Assembly: GCF_000265245.1 (NCBI RefSeq)
Contig: NZ_AJKS02000007.1
Location: forward strand, 5,998 to 69,997
Reading direction: 5' to 3'
DNA length: 64,000 nt
From: Halomonas smyrnensis AAD6
Lineage (GTDB): Bacteria; Pseudomonadota; Gammaproteobacteria; Pseudomonadales; Halomonadaceae
Part shown: positions 46,406 to 55,160 of the stretch, piece by piece
Layout: each line of letters begins with the position of its first letter
Position numbering within the stretch: the first letter of the stretch is position 1
Made by a program: the position numbers and the translations under genes
The notes under the pieces: generated by a model
Told to the model about the DNA's origin: nothing
Seen by the model: the letters and a program-made list of their open reading frames with translations, nothing else
The model's database searches: none

Positions 46406-47050
46406 ATGTCGTTAACCATGAGAGCCTTCATGCCCGCCGCCCTGACCCGCCAGACGTTTTTACGCCGGACTGCTCCTCGCTTGACCCTGCCGCTGGTGGC
46501 CGCGCTGACGCTGGCCGGCTGCAGCGATCAGAACTGGCGTACCACCGATGTCTCCGAGATCATGCCGCCCCTCGACTTCACCCTGGTCGATGAACACGGC
46601 GAGACGGTCCACGCCGAGGACTACGCGGGCAAGACCACGCTGCTCTACTTCGGTTACACCCACTGTCCGGACGTCTGCCCGACCACCCTGGCACGGCTCT
46701 CGGCGGCTACCCACCAGCTCGACGACGAGCTCCGCGACGACGTCCAGGTGCTGTTCGTCTCGGTGGACCCGGCGCGCGACACGCCCGAGGTCATGGGCCA
46801 GTATGCCGATGCCTTCGGGCCGCAGTTCATCGGCCTCACCGGCGAGACCGAGCAGATCGATGCGCTGACCAACCGCTACCGCATCACCTACTCCTACGAC
46901 GAGCCGGACGCCGACGGCCGCTACGACGTCACCCACTCCAGCGCCGTCTTCGCCTTCGACCCGCAGGGCGATGCCCAGCTGCTGCTGCGCGACAGCGACC
47001 CGCTGGATAACATCGTCGCCGATATCGAACGCCTCGCCTCCCAGAGCTGA
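46406..47050 (+). CDS. SCO1/SenC family copper chaperone
   Basis: 214 residues. A signal sequence with lipobox LTLAGC is followed by the thioredoxin-like domain. CPDVCPTTLA gives the CXXXC copper pair, and the ligand His is in DVTHSSAVFAF. It helps reduce or load the CuA centre of cytochrome c oxidase subunit II. Start codons at 46406 or 46418 are both possible. It is coupled with PCuAC; no oxidase gene lies in the window. Confidence 0.92.
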   Translation: MSLTMRAFMPAALTRQTFLRRTAPRLTLPLVAALTLAGCSDQNWRTTDVSEIMPPLDFTLVDEHGETVHAEDYAGKTTLLYFGYTHCPDVCPTTLARLSAATHQLDDELRDDVQVLFVSVDPARDTPEVMGQYADAFGPQFIGLTGETEQIDALTNRYRITYSYDEPDADGRYDVTHSSAVFAFDPQGDAQLLLRDSDPLDNIVADIERLASQS

Positions 47051-47076
47051 AGCTCGAAGCACAACACCGGCCCGAG

Positions 47077-47097
47077 CGCCGGGCCTCACGCCCGGCG
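47077..47097 (+). terminator. Hairpin after the Sco gene
   Basis: Eight-base arms CGCCGGGC and GCCCGGCG with loop CTCAC are followed by a short pyrimidine run. Confidence 0.5.
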
Positions 47098-47260
47098 TCC
47101 TTCCCTGGCGCCTTTCCTGCCCCCGCTGAGGGTTGCTCCTCGAAGACCCCGCTAGATGACGGTCGGCGAACGTCCTGGCGTGAGCCGGGTCGATAGATAG
47201 CCAAGCCCTGCCCGATATAGCAGAATCACCGTGTCCGATACGCCACTACGAAGGAACCCG

Positions 47261-47590
47261 ATGAACACAGACGATCTAGAAGATTTCGAAAAATCCATGC
47301 ACAAGGAGATCGACGCCTTTCTCGAAGCCGGATCTCAGCCCGCCAAGCCTCAGAAAGCCACTCGATCCTCCACGAAGAAGCCACAACCGCCCAAGGCATC
47401 CGCCAGCGAGATGAAAACCGGCCATATCGTCAAGCTCGCCGTGCGCACCAAGCAGTTGGAACTGGACACCGCCTTCGAGTATCACTCCACCAGCATCTCC
47501 AGGCTCGAGGCCCAGATGGAAGCCGAGAAGGCCGCCAACAAGGCCGGCTTTCCGATCATCGGCTATGTCATCGATATTCAGCGGGTCTAG
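47261..47590 (+). CDS. Hypothetical protein of 109 residues
   Basis: It starts at an ATG with AAGGAA upstream. The N-terminal half is charged and low-complexity (Lys/Pro/Ser stretch at about residues 27-45). The C-terminal half is helical with VKLAVRTKQLELDTAFEYHSTSISRLEAQMEAEKAANKAG and ends FPIIGYVIDIQRV. No signal or membrane segment is present. I do not recognise it. It stands alone. Confidence 0.6.
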   Translation: MNTDDLEDFEKSMHKEIDAFLEAGSQPAKPQKATRSSTKKPQPPKASASEMKTGHIVKLAVRTKQLELDTAFEYHSTSISRLEAQMEAEKAANKAGFPIIGYVIDIQRV

Positions 47591-47966
47591 CCAGCAAGCG
47601 ATCACACCCAACTTCCCCTCTTGCCCGGCTCGGCGGATACCACCTGCTGTCGATCGATGAATGAAGGCTTGCGGCGCTATCTTTTCCTCTTTTCCGGTAG
47701 CCCTCTTGACCCATAAAACGACACGGGAAGATTCCCCGCAGTAAGACACTTGCCGGGATCGAATAATCCTGCCCCGATGACTACCGCCACGTTCCTTTCG
47801 GCACGGATGGCAAAGCAGACAACGAACCATGAATGGGCACTATTAAAAGTCACGTCAAAGCAGTTTAAGCATCTCTTCGAGCCCGATAGACATCAATCGA
47901 GTCGAGAGCCCGCTTCTGCGCATCACCGTGTTGCCCCTGCCCGGGCGCCATTCTCGAGGATTCCCC
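47591..47966. other. Intergenic region without a recognisable gene
   Basis: About 375 bases, less GC-rich than its surroundings at 47820-47880. I see no convincing gene or structured RNA; it must contain the promoter of the DUF503 gene. Confidence 0.5.
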
Positions 47967-48248
47967 ATGCATATCGGCATCCTGACCATGACGTTCGCCC
48001 TGTCCGGCTGCGATTCCCTGAAGCAGAAACGTCAACGAATGGGCGGGCTACACCAGCGCTATGGGCGTCACCCTGCCGTGGCGGTCTGCGAGAGCGGCGC
48101 GCGCGATAGCCTGACGACCAGCGAGTGGACCTTCGTGGTCACAGGACCCTCGGTGCCGGAGGTCGAGTCGCTGTGCAGCGAGATCGAGGACAGGCTGCAG
48201 CGGGGCGTGGACGGCCGCGTCACCGAAGCACACCGCGAGATGCTGTAA
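47967..48248 (+). CDS. DUF503 (YlxP-like) family protein
   Basis: 93 residues from the ATG at 47967 with GAGGA upstream. It opens MHIGILTMTFALSGCDSLKQKRQ, which matches the DUF503 pattern of a first beta-strand followed by SLKxKR. VAVCESGARDSLTTSEWTFVV follows. Members are small, and YlxP in Bacillus lies with nusA and infB. Its function is unclear. It is convergent with the EamA transporter gene. Confidence 0.8.
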   Translation: MHIGILTMTFALSGCDSLKQKRQRMGGLHQRYGRHPAVAVCESGARDSLTTSEWTFVVTGPSVPEVESLCSEIEDRLQRGVDGRVTEAHREML

Positions 48249-48264
48249 GCCGAACGCGGCCTGC

Positions 48265-49380
48265 TCAGCGTCGGTGCTGATCGTCTGGACGCGTCTGTCG
48301 GTTCGCCGCCGCGCCACTCGCGCGGCCCTCGTACTGGGTCACCGGACGCGCCGGACCCGGGCCTTCCTGACGGGCATTTGGCCGGACGCGGCGGCGCGCG
48401 GCTCGCGATGCGACCGGACGGGCCGTGGCGACATGGCCGCCGGCACCGCGCCCGCGACGTTGGCCGCTTGCCAGGGCGACCAGGGCACCGGCGAGCCCCA
48501 TGACCATGCCGACGCTGCCCGCCACGCCTGGCCACGCGCCGAACAGCAGCAGCGTGGCGACAAGCGTCACGGCCGGCGTCAACGCCACCAGCGCCGCACT
48601 CTGCCCGACCCCGAAGCGCTGCAGGCTGGCATTGAAGAAGCCGTAGCCGCCGAAGGTCGCCAGCACGATCAGCCAGCCCAGGGCGGCCAGCGTGTCCATC
48701 GTCGGCCGCGGGGCCGACAGCCCTTGGCCGCTCAGCCAGGCGGCCAGGGCGAAGACCAGCGTGGCCGCCATCAGCTGGGCGGTCAGCCGCATCGGCATGG
48801 GCAAGGCCGGAGGGCGTCCGGCGCTCAGCACGCTGCCGAGGCTCACCGCGGCCACCGCCAGCAGCGGCAGACCGTAGGCCCAGAGCGGCGCACCGCCCAC
48901 GCGGTGCAGATCATCCAGCACGCTCAAACCGGCCCCCAGGGTCGCCACACTCAGCCCCAGCCACTGCGCCACCCGCGGGCGTTCACCCAGCAGGCGTCCG
49001 GCCAGCAGCGTCGCGGCCAGCGGCTGCAGGGCTCCAATCAGGGCCGCCACGCCGGCGCTGACGCCGTGTTCCACGGCCAGCAGCATGGCCAGCAGATAGC
49101 CGCCCATGGTGAGGCTGCCCACCAGCGCCTCATGTGCCAGGCCACGGGGCGACAGGGAAAGCCGGCAGCGGCTCGCGATCAGCCCCCACAGGACGGCCAG
49201 CAGGGTCGCCACGGCGAAGCGCCAGGCGTAGAGCGACAGCGCCGGCGTCTCGACGGCCACGGCCAGGCGACTGCCCACGAAGCCACTGCTCCAGCAGATC
49301 ACGAAGCCCAGCCCGACGGCCAGGCCACCGAAATGCCTGGGGGCACGCCACCGCGTTGCGCGTTCTCTCGTTGCCAGCAT
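48265..49380 (-). CDS. EamA/DMT family transporter with an Arg-rich tail
   Basis: 371 residues from the ATG at 49380, which has GGAGGTGATC upstream. Ten membrane segments and two EamA repeats are present: VGLGFVICWSSGFVGSRLAV at the start of the first and LPLLAVAAVSLGSVLSAG in the second. Members move small metabolites. Usual length is about 290-310; here some 65 extra residues after the last helix are rich in Arg, Gly and Ala and look unlike a domain, perhaps read-through of an old frameshift. It is divergent from the LysR gene at 49470. Confidence 0.85.
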   Translation of the reverse strand: MLATRERATRWRAPRHFGGLAVGLGFVICWSSGFVGSRLAVAVETPALSLYAWRFAVATLLAVLWGLIASRCRLSLSPRGLAHEALVGSLTMGGYLLAMLLAVEHGVSAGVAALIGALQPLAATLLAGRLLGERPRVAQWLGLSVATLGAGLSVLDDLHRVGGAPLWAYGLPLLAVAAVSLGSVLSAGRPPALPMPMRLTAQLMAATLVFALAAWLSGQGLSAPRPTMDTLAALGWLIVLATFGGYGFFNASLQRFGVGQSAALVALTPAVTLVATLLLFGAWPGVAGSVGMVMGLAGALVALASGQRRGRGAGGHVATARPVASRAARRRVRPNARQEGPGPARPVTQYEGRASGAAANRQTRPDDQHRR

Positions 49381-49469
49381 CCTGATCACCTCCCGTCGAG
49401 CTTGCGGAGGCGAGTCTGCGCCGGTTAGTGTTTTCAGGGAATCGAAACTTATTGGAGTGAGCATTCAGC

Positions 49470-50354
49470 ATGACTGAAGCCTTGACCCAAACGCTGGATC
49501 TCGAGGCACTGCGGAGCTTCGTGGCGGTGGCACGGCTGGGATCGCTGGCCGCGGCGGCCGAGCAGCGGCATCGCACCGTCGGCGCCCTGAGCATGCAGAT
49601 CAAGCGCCTCGAGACGCACCTCGGCACCCGGCTGATGATACGCGGCGCCCGGGGAATGACGCTCACCGCCAGCGGCGACGCGCTGCTTGGCGAGGCCCGC
49701 GAACTGCTGCGCCGCCACGACGGCCTGGTGGCCAGGATCAGCGGCCGCGGCCTGTCCGGTCGCGTACGCGTCGGCATGCCGGAGGACTTCGCCAGCCACC
49801 TGGTGGGGCGCCTGTTGCCAGACTTCCTGGCCCGGCATCCCGACGTGGTGCTGGAAGCGGTGACCGCGACCAGCGGCCAGCTGGTCCGACGCCTCGAGCG
49901 GGGCGATCTGTCGCTGATCGTGGCGCTGGATCGGCCCCATCGACTAAGCGGCGGCGAACGGCTATGGCGCACCTCTCCGGTGTGGGCCGGCGCCCGCGAT
50001 CTGTCGCTGTCGGCGGACGCGCCGCTGCCGCTGGCGCTGCATCCGGTGGACTGCCCCTACCGCCAGCTGGGCATCGAGGCGCTGGACGCCGAGAGTCGCC
50101 CCTGGCATGCGGTCTTCACCAGCACCAGCATCCACGCGCTGGAGACCGCCGTGGAAGCGGGGCTGGCCGTCAGCATCCTGGAGCAGGACCGACTGACGCC
50201 GGCCATGCGCGAGCTGGGTGACGCCGAGGGCCTACCGCGGCTGGCGGACTGCCATGCCGAGCTGCACTACGGGCGCGGCGTCAGCGCGACGTCCTGGCCG
50301 GCGGTGGAGGCGCTGGGCGAGATGATCCGGGCGCGCCTGGGGCATCGCGGCTGA
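49470..50354 (+). CDS. LysR-family transcriptional regulator
   Basis: 294 residues. The helix-turn-helix lies in LRSFVAVARLGSLAAAAEQ with LSMQIKRLETHLGTRL, and the effector domain begins VRVGMPEDFASHLVGRLLPDF. Its start is 89 bases from that of the EamA gene in the opposite direction, so it is the likely regulator of that transporter. The effector is unknown. Confidence 0.88.
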   Translation: MTEALTQTLDLEALRSFVAVARLGSLAAAAEQRHRTVGALSMQIKRLETHLGTRLMIRGARGMTLTASGDALLGEARELLRRHDGLVARISGRGLSGRVRVGMPEDFASHLVGRLLPDFLARHPDVVLEAVTATSGQLVRRLERGDLSLIVALDRPHRLSGGERLWRTSPVWAGARDLSLSADAPLPLALHPVDCPYRQLGIEALDAESRPWHAVFTSTSIHALETAVEAGLAVSILEQDRLTPAMRELGDAEGLPRLADCHAELHYGRGVSATSWPAVEALGEMIRARLGHRG

Positions 50355-50524
50355 GGAGTGGGATCGGCTGTCGAGATTCCCCGTCTCGGCCAGGGATGCC
50401 TGCCTGCCGCCGACGATCGGCGTCCGATGCCGTCGACGTCATCCGCCGCACCCATGCCGTGCTCCCGCTGGCCGCCCGGCAGAAGCGCGTCAACCACTGA
50501 GCGCGCGGAAACGGCGTGATGCAC

Positions 50525-50554
50525 AAAACGCAGGGGGCGCCGTGGCGCCCCCTG
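50525..50554 (-). terminator. Terminator of the AraC gene
   Basis: Eleven-base arms CAGGGGGCGCC and GGCGCCCCCTG lie 25 bases past the AraC stop on the minus strand, followed by CGTTTTG. Confidence 0.75.
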
Positions 50555-50578
50555 ATGACGTTTCCCGCTCGCGGGTTC

Positions 50579-51475
50579 TCACGACGCCTGCAGCGCTCGC
50601 TCTTCCTTGCGATGCTGCAGCGGCGCAGTGCCGAAACAGCGCTTATACTCGCGGCTGAACTGCGACACGCTGCGATAGCCTACCGCCTCGGCGGCCTGGT
50701 TGACGTGACTGGCTTCCTGCACCAGCAGCTGCTGCGCCTTGATCAACCGCAGCCGCTTCAGATACTGCAGCGGCGAGGCCTGAGCCACCTGCTTGAAGTG
50801 CTGATGGAAGGTCGAGGGGCTCATGCTGGCCTGGCGGGCCAGTGCCTCCACCGAGACCTCCTCGGCGAAGTGGCCGTGCAACCAGGACAGCACCTGCACG
50901 ATCCGCGAATAGTGCCCCTGGTGGTGCACCAGCGCCCGCAGCGCCGGGCCCTGCTCGCCGCGCAGCGCCTCGAACACCACGTCACGCACGCGCAGCGGCC
51001 CCATGGCGGCGGCCTCGGCGGGATCATGCAGGGTCCGCAACAGCCGTAGCACCGCCTCGCTCATGCCATCGGTCATCGAGACGGAATCCATCGGCACCGG
51101 CGAGGCCTCGTCGGCGCTGCGCTCGCCCATGGCCGTCACCAGCTCACCGAGCAGCGCCGGATCGAGGCGAATCGACACGCCCAGCAGCGGCGACTCGGCC
51201 GAGGCATGGGTCTCGCATTCGAAGGGCAGCGGCAGCGACTGCACCAGGTACTGGCCGGGGCCGTAATGGATCTCGCGGTCGCCGAGATAGCCAATCTTAT
51301 GGCCCTGGGTGATGATGATCAGGCTAGGTTCGTACATCAGCGGCGTGCGCAGGATGGGCCGATGCGAGGCCATCAGCGAGACCGACGGCAGCGTGGTCGG
51401 CGAAAAGCCGTCGCGCTCGACCAGTGGCGCGATCAGGCCGATCAGCGGGCACTCATGGGCATGGGAGACGGGCAT
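50579..51475 (-). CDS. AraC-family transcriptional regulator (AraC_N type)
   Basis: 298 residues from the ATG at 51475 (AAAGG upstream). The N-terminal cupin-like domain includes YEPSLIIITQGHKIGYLGDREIHYGPGQYLV, typical of the AraC_N group. The C-terminal double helix-turn-helix has VEALARQASMSPSTFHQHFKQV and AAEAVGYRSVSQFSREYKRCFG. This group is often divergent from an alcohol dehydrogenase that it activates, as here with the gene at 51835. Confidence 0.9.
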   Translation of the reverse strand: MPVSHAHECPLIGLIAPLVERDGFSPTTLPSVSLMASHRPILRTPLMYEPSLIIITQGHKIGYLGDREIHYGPGQYLVQSLPLPFECETHASAESPLLGVSIRLDPALLGELVTAMGERSADEASPVPMDSVSMTDGMSEAVLRLLRTLHDPAEAAAMGPLRVRDVVFEALRGEQGPALRALVHHQGHYSRIVQVLSWLHGHFAEEVSVEALARQASMSPSTFHQHFKQVAQASPLQYLKRLRLIKAQQLLVQEASHVNQAAEAVGYRSVSQFSREYKRCFGTAPLQHRKEERALQAS

Positions 51476-51834
51476 TGACGGAGCCTTTGATGCGGCCACG
51501 GCCACACGATTGGGATGATTCAGGCGATATTTCTGTCGTCATGGTGCCCCAGACTGAAGAAATTGGCAAAAACGACAGAGAATCAGCGGTCCTCAACGCT
51601 CTGGTACCGGCGCATAATGCGCTTCATCGGCAACGGGGCGTCACGTTCGGCCGATCATGACGATATTTCACGCCGCCAACGCGCCTGGAATGCGTTCCTT
51701 CGGAGAAACGAGCAAAAACGCCGGAGGAACATCGGTCCATCACCGCCGTCCCAGTTCCCATAATGTCACTCGTCCTATCCTGATGGCGGCCCACCCCGTC
51801 GGTCAGAACACCCTCATTGAAAGGAAGAACCATC
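51476..51834. promoter_or_regulatory. Divergent control region between the AraC gene and the alcohol dehydrogenase
   Basis: About 360 bases. It must carry the two promoters and the AraC binding sites, but I could not define the sites by eye. No coding sequence is recognised in it. Confidence 0.5.
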
Positions 51835-52887
51835 ATGAGCGAGACCAAAGCGTACGCTGCCTTTTCCGCCGACAAGCCCTTGGCGCCGTTCACCTTCGAA
51901 CGCCGCGAGCCGCGCGCGGACGACGTCGCCATCGAGATCCTCTACAGCGGCGTCTGCCACAGCGACCTGCACTTCGCCCGCGATGACTGGGGCATGAGCC
52001 GCTACCCCGTGGTGCCCGGCCACGAGATCGTCGGCCGCGTCACCGCCGTGGGCGGCGAAGTCAGCAAGTTCCAGGTCGGCGATATCGTCGGCGTGGGCTG
52101 CATGGTCGACTCCTGCCGCCACTGCAAGCCCTGCGAGGACGGCGTCGAACAGTACTGCCTCGAAGGCTTCACCATGACCTACGGCGGCGATGACCGTCAG
52201 GACGGCACCTTCACCCAAGGCGGCTACTCCGACCAGATCGTGGTCAGCGAGCACTTCGTGCTGCGCATGCCGGAGGGCATCGACCTGGCCTCCGCCGCGC
52301 CGATCCTGTGCGCCGGCATCACCACCTATTCGCCGCTCAAGCACTACGGCGTGAAGGCCGGTGACAAGGTCGGCGTGATCGGCATGGGCGGCCTCGGCCA
52401 CATGGGCGTCAAGCTGGCCAAGGCGCTCGGCGCCGAGGTCACCGTGTTCACCCGCTCCGAAGCCAAGATCGAGGAAGCCCGTCGCCACGGCGCCCATCAC
52501 GTGGTCGTCTCCAGCGACGAGGAGCAGATGGCCGCGGTCGCCGAGACCTACGACTTCATGCTCGACACCGTGCCGGTGCAGCACGATCTGAACCCCTACC
52601 TGGGCGCCCTGAAGTACGACGGCACCCACATCATGGTCGGCCTGCTCGAGCCCATCGAGCCGGCGATTCAGGCCTTCAACCTGGTGTTCAAGCGCCGCGT
52701 GCTGGCCGGCTCGCTGATCGGCGGCATCGAGGAGACACAGGAGCTGCTCGACTTCTGCGCCGAGCACGATATCCGCTGCGACGTCGAGATGATCGACATG
52801 CAGGACATCAACACCGCCTTCGACCGCATGCAGAAGGGTGACGTCCGCTACCGCTTCGTCATCGACATGGCCTCGCTCAAGGACTGA
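51835..52887 (+). CDS. Zinc-dependent NAD(P) alcohol dehydrogenase, YahK-like
   Basis: 350 residues from the ATG at 51835. Catalytic zinc ligands lie in GVCHSDLHFARDDWG and PGHEIVG. The structural zinc cysteines are in MVDSCRHCKPCEDGVEQYC. The Rossmann motif is VGVIGMGGLGHMGVKLAKA. This is the cinnamyl-alcohol dehydrogenase/YahK branch, which reduces a wide range of aldehydes with NADPH. It is divergent from the AraC regulator and probably induced through it. Confidence 0.92.
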   Translation: MSETKAYAAFSADKPLAPFTFERREPRADDVAIEILYSGVCHSDLHFARDDWGMSRYPVVPGHEIVGRVTAVGGEVSKFQVGDIVGVGCMVDSCRHCKPCEDGVEQYCLEGFTMTYGGDDRQDGTFTQGGYSDQIVVSEHFVLRMPEGIDLASAAPILCAGITTYSPLKHYGVKAGDKVGVIGMGGLGHMGVKLAKALGAEVTVFTRSEAKIEEARRHGAHHVVVSSDEEQMAAVAETYDFMLDTVPVQHDLNPYLGALKYDGTHIMVGLLEPIEPAIQAFNLVFKRRVLAGSLIGGIEETQELLDFCAEHDIRCDVEMIDMQDINTAFDRMQKGDVRYRFVIDMASLKD

Positions 52888-52904
52888 GTCTCGACCGCCC
52901 CGAC

Positions 52905-52932
52905 CGCCGGCCGTCCTTGTGGGCGGCCGGCG
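52905..52932 (+). terminator. Hairpin after the alcohol dehydrogenase
   Basis: Nine-base arms CGCCGGCCG and CGGCCGGCG with a ten-base loop lie 18 bases past the stop. No T-run follows. Confidence 0.5.
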
Positions 52933-53026
52933 TCGTCGGGGCCGTGGCGCGCTGGCCGACGATCGCCGCCATGGCGTAGGCTTTGAACCGCACCACTCTC
53001 GCCACCCTCCACCAGGAGAGCACGAC

Positions 53027-54025
53027 ATGCAGTCACGCTACGTCACCATCCACGCCCATCCCGAAGGCACACCGGAACGCGAGCTGTTCGCGCTGGAAAG
53101 CGCCGAGCTGCCGGCGCTGGCCGAAGGCGAGGTCCGGGTGCGCAACACCTGGCTGTCCGTGGACCCCTACATGCGCGGCCGCATGAGCGGCGTGGCCACC
53201 TACATCGAGCCCTTCACGCTGGGTGCCCCGCTGGAAGGCGCGGCCATCGGCGAGATCATCGAGTCCCGCGCCGAGGCCTTCCCGACAGGCACCAAGGTCC
53301 GTCACATGGGCGGCTGGCGCGACGTCGCCCAGCTGCCCGCCGAGCGGGTCGAACGCCTGCCCGCCTTCGACGTGCCGGAACAGGCCTACCTGGGCGTGCT
53401 GGGCATGCCGGGGATGACCGCCTGGGCCGGCCTGAATCGCATCGCCGAGATGAAGGAAGGCGACAACGTGCTGGTCAGCGGCGCCGCCGGCGCGGTGGGC
53501 TCGCTGGCCGTCCAGCTGGCCAAGGCCAAGGGCGGCACCGTGGTCGGCATCGCCGGCACCCAGGACAAGCTCGACTGGCTCGAGGCGCATGGCGTCAAGG
53601 CCGTCAGCTACAAGGGCAAGGACACCGCCCAGCTCACCGCGGCCCTCAACGAGGCCTGCCCCGAGGGCTTCGACGTCTACTACGAGAACGTCGGCGGCAC
53701 CTGCCTCGAGGCGGCGCTCAACACCCTGAGGGTCGGCGCGCGCATCGCGGTGTGCGGCATGATCTCCCGCTACAACGCCGAAGGCCCGAGCGCCGGGCCG
53801 GGCAACCTGGCGATGATCCTGATCCGCCGCGCCCGCATGGAAGGCTTCATCGTCTTCGATCACTGGGCGCACTACCCCGAGTTCCTCGAGGAAGTCGGCC
53901 CCCAGGTGGCCGCCGGCCGGCTCGACTATGAAGAGACCGTGGTGGAAGGCCTGGAGCAGACGCCGGATGCCTTCCTGCAGCTGTTCGAAGGCGGCAATCG
54001 CGGCAAGATGCTGGTTCGGCTATGA
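53027..54025 (+). CDS. NADP-dependent 2-alkenal/curcumin reductase-like protein (MDR family)
   Basis: 332 residues from the ATG at 53027 with CAGGAGAG upstream. LSVDPYMRGRM near residues 44-54 and VLVSGAAGAVGSLAVQLAKAKG in the cofactor domain are typical of CurA and leukotriene B4 12-hydroxydehydrogenase relatives, which reduce alkenals and similar double bonds. No zinc ligands are present. Its stop overlaps the start of the MocA-like gene by four bases, making it the first gene of a molybdenum enzyme operon. Confidence 0.88.
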   Translation: MQSRYVTIHAHPEGTPERELFALESAELPALAEGEVRVRNTWLSVDPYMRGRMSGVATYIEPFTLGAPLEGAAIGEIIESRAEAFPTGTKVRHMGGWRDVAQLPAERVERLPAFDVPEQAYLGVLGMPGMTAWAGLNRIAEMKEGDNVLVSGAAGAVGSLAVQLAKAKGGTVVGIAGTQDKLDWLEAHGVKAVSYKGKDTAQLTAALNEACPEGFDVYYENVGGTCLEAALNTLRVGARIAVCGMISRYNAEGPSAGPGNLAMILIRRARMEGFIVFDHWAHYPEFLEEVGPQVAAGRLDYEETVVEGLEQTPDAFLQLFEGGNRGKMLVRL

Positions 54026-54648
54026 GCCAGGCGCCGGTGGCGGTGATCCTGGCCGCCGGCGCCTCCCGACGCTTCGGCGCCGCGGACAAGCGCCTGGCCC
54101 GGCTGCCATCGGGCCGGACGCTGCTGGCCGCCACGCTTTCCACGGCGTCGGCGGCCTTTTCGCGTCTGCGGGTGGTGCTGCGCGAGGACGACGAGCCCGT
54201 CGCCCTGGGCCTGCCCGCCGACACGCCGATCCTGCGCGCGCCCCGTGCCGCGGACGGCCTGGGCGCCAGCCTGGCCGATGCCTTCGCCGCGCTGGCCGCC
54301 GATCCCGCCCTGGCCGAGGCGCCCGCCGCGGCGGTGCTGCTCGGCGACATGCCGAACATCGCCCCCGCGACGCTCGAGGCACTGCGCGATCGAGCCGCCC
54401 CCGGACGCATCGTCCGCCCCCGGCACGCCGGCCGAACGGGCCATCCGGTGCTGTTCGGCCGCGACTTCTGGGCGGAGCTTGCCGCCCTCGGCGGCGACGA
54501 AGGCGCGCGACGCGTCGTCGGCCGCCACCGCGCTCGCTGCCATGAGCTCGAGATCGACGATCCCGGCATCCATCTCGATATCGACGTGGCCGACGACCTC
54601 GCCGCCCTGTCTCGCCGCCCTGTCCCGCGAGGGCGGCGACTAGACTGA
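54022..54648 (+). CDS. Molybdenum cofactor nucleotidyltransferase, MocA/MobA-like
   Basis: 208 residues. The nucleotidyltransferase motif is [16 protein letters not shown], the later acidic motif is [10 protein letters not shown] and [11 protein letters not shown] follows. MocA makes molybdopterin cytosine dinucleotide, the cofactor form of xanthine-oxidase family enzymes. That fits the IorAB-like genes directly downstream. It overlaps the reductase gene by four bases. Confidence 0.87.
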   Translation: MSQAPVAVILAAGASRRFGAADKRLARLPSGRTLLAATLSTASAAFSRLRVVLREDDEPVALGLPADTPILRAPRAADGLGASLADAFAALAADPALAEAPAAAVLLGDMPNIAPATLEALRDRAAPGRIVRPRHAGRTGHPVLFGRDFWAELAALGGDEGARRVVGRHRARCHELEIDDPGIHLDIDVADDLAALSRRPVPRGRRLD

Positions 54649-54689
54649 CCGGATGCGCAAGCACCAAGAACGATAACAGGAGAACGACC

Positions 54690-55160
54690 GTGACGACCCT
54701 CACCATCAACGGGCAGACCCACGAGGTGGATGCCCCGGCCGACATGCCCCTGCTGTGGGCGATCCGCGATCTGGTCGGCTTCACCGGCACCAAGTACGGC
54801 TGCGGCCGCGGCCTGTGCGGCGCCTGTACCGTGCACCTGGACGGCCAGGCCAGCCGCAGCTGCATCACGCCGATTGCTGCGGTGGGCGATCGCGAGATCA
54901 CCACCATCGAGGCCATCGGCGACGACCCGACCGGGGCCAGCGTGCAGAAGGCCTGGCGCGAGCTCGACGTGGTCCAGTGCGGCTACTGCCAGTCCGGCCA
55001 GATCATGTCGGCGACCGCCCTGCTGCAGGGCAACCCCGAGCCGGACGACAGCGCCATCGACGGCGCCATGAGCGGCAACCTCTGCCGCTGCGCCACCTAT
55101 GTTCGCATTCGCGACGCCATCCAAGAGGCCGCGGCCTCCCTCGGCCAGGAGGTGTCCTGA
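54690..55160 (+). CDS. 2Fe-2S subunit of a molybdenum hydroxylase (IorA-like)
   Basis: 156 residues, the usual size. The plant-type 2Fe-2S domain is [14 protein letters not shown] and the second, helical 2Fe-2S domain has [10 protein letters not shown] and NLCRCATY. It shuttles electrons from the molybdenum centre of the large subunit. Its stop and the start of the large subunit overlap by one base. Confidence 0.93.
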   Translation: MTTLTINGQTHEVDAPADMPLLWAIRDLVGFTGTKYGCGRGLCGACTVHLDGQASRSCITPIAAVGDREITTIEAIGDDPTGASVQKAWRELDVVQCGYCQSGQIMSATALLQGNPEPDDSAIDGAMSGNLCRCATYVRIRDAIQEAAASLGQEVS

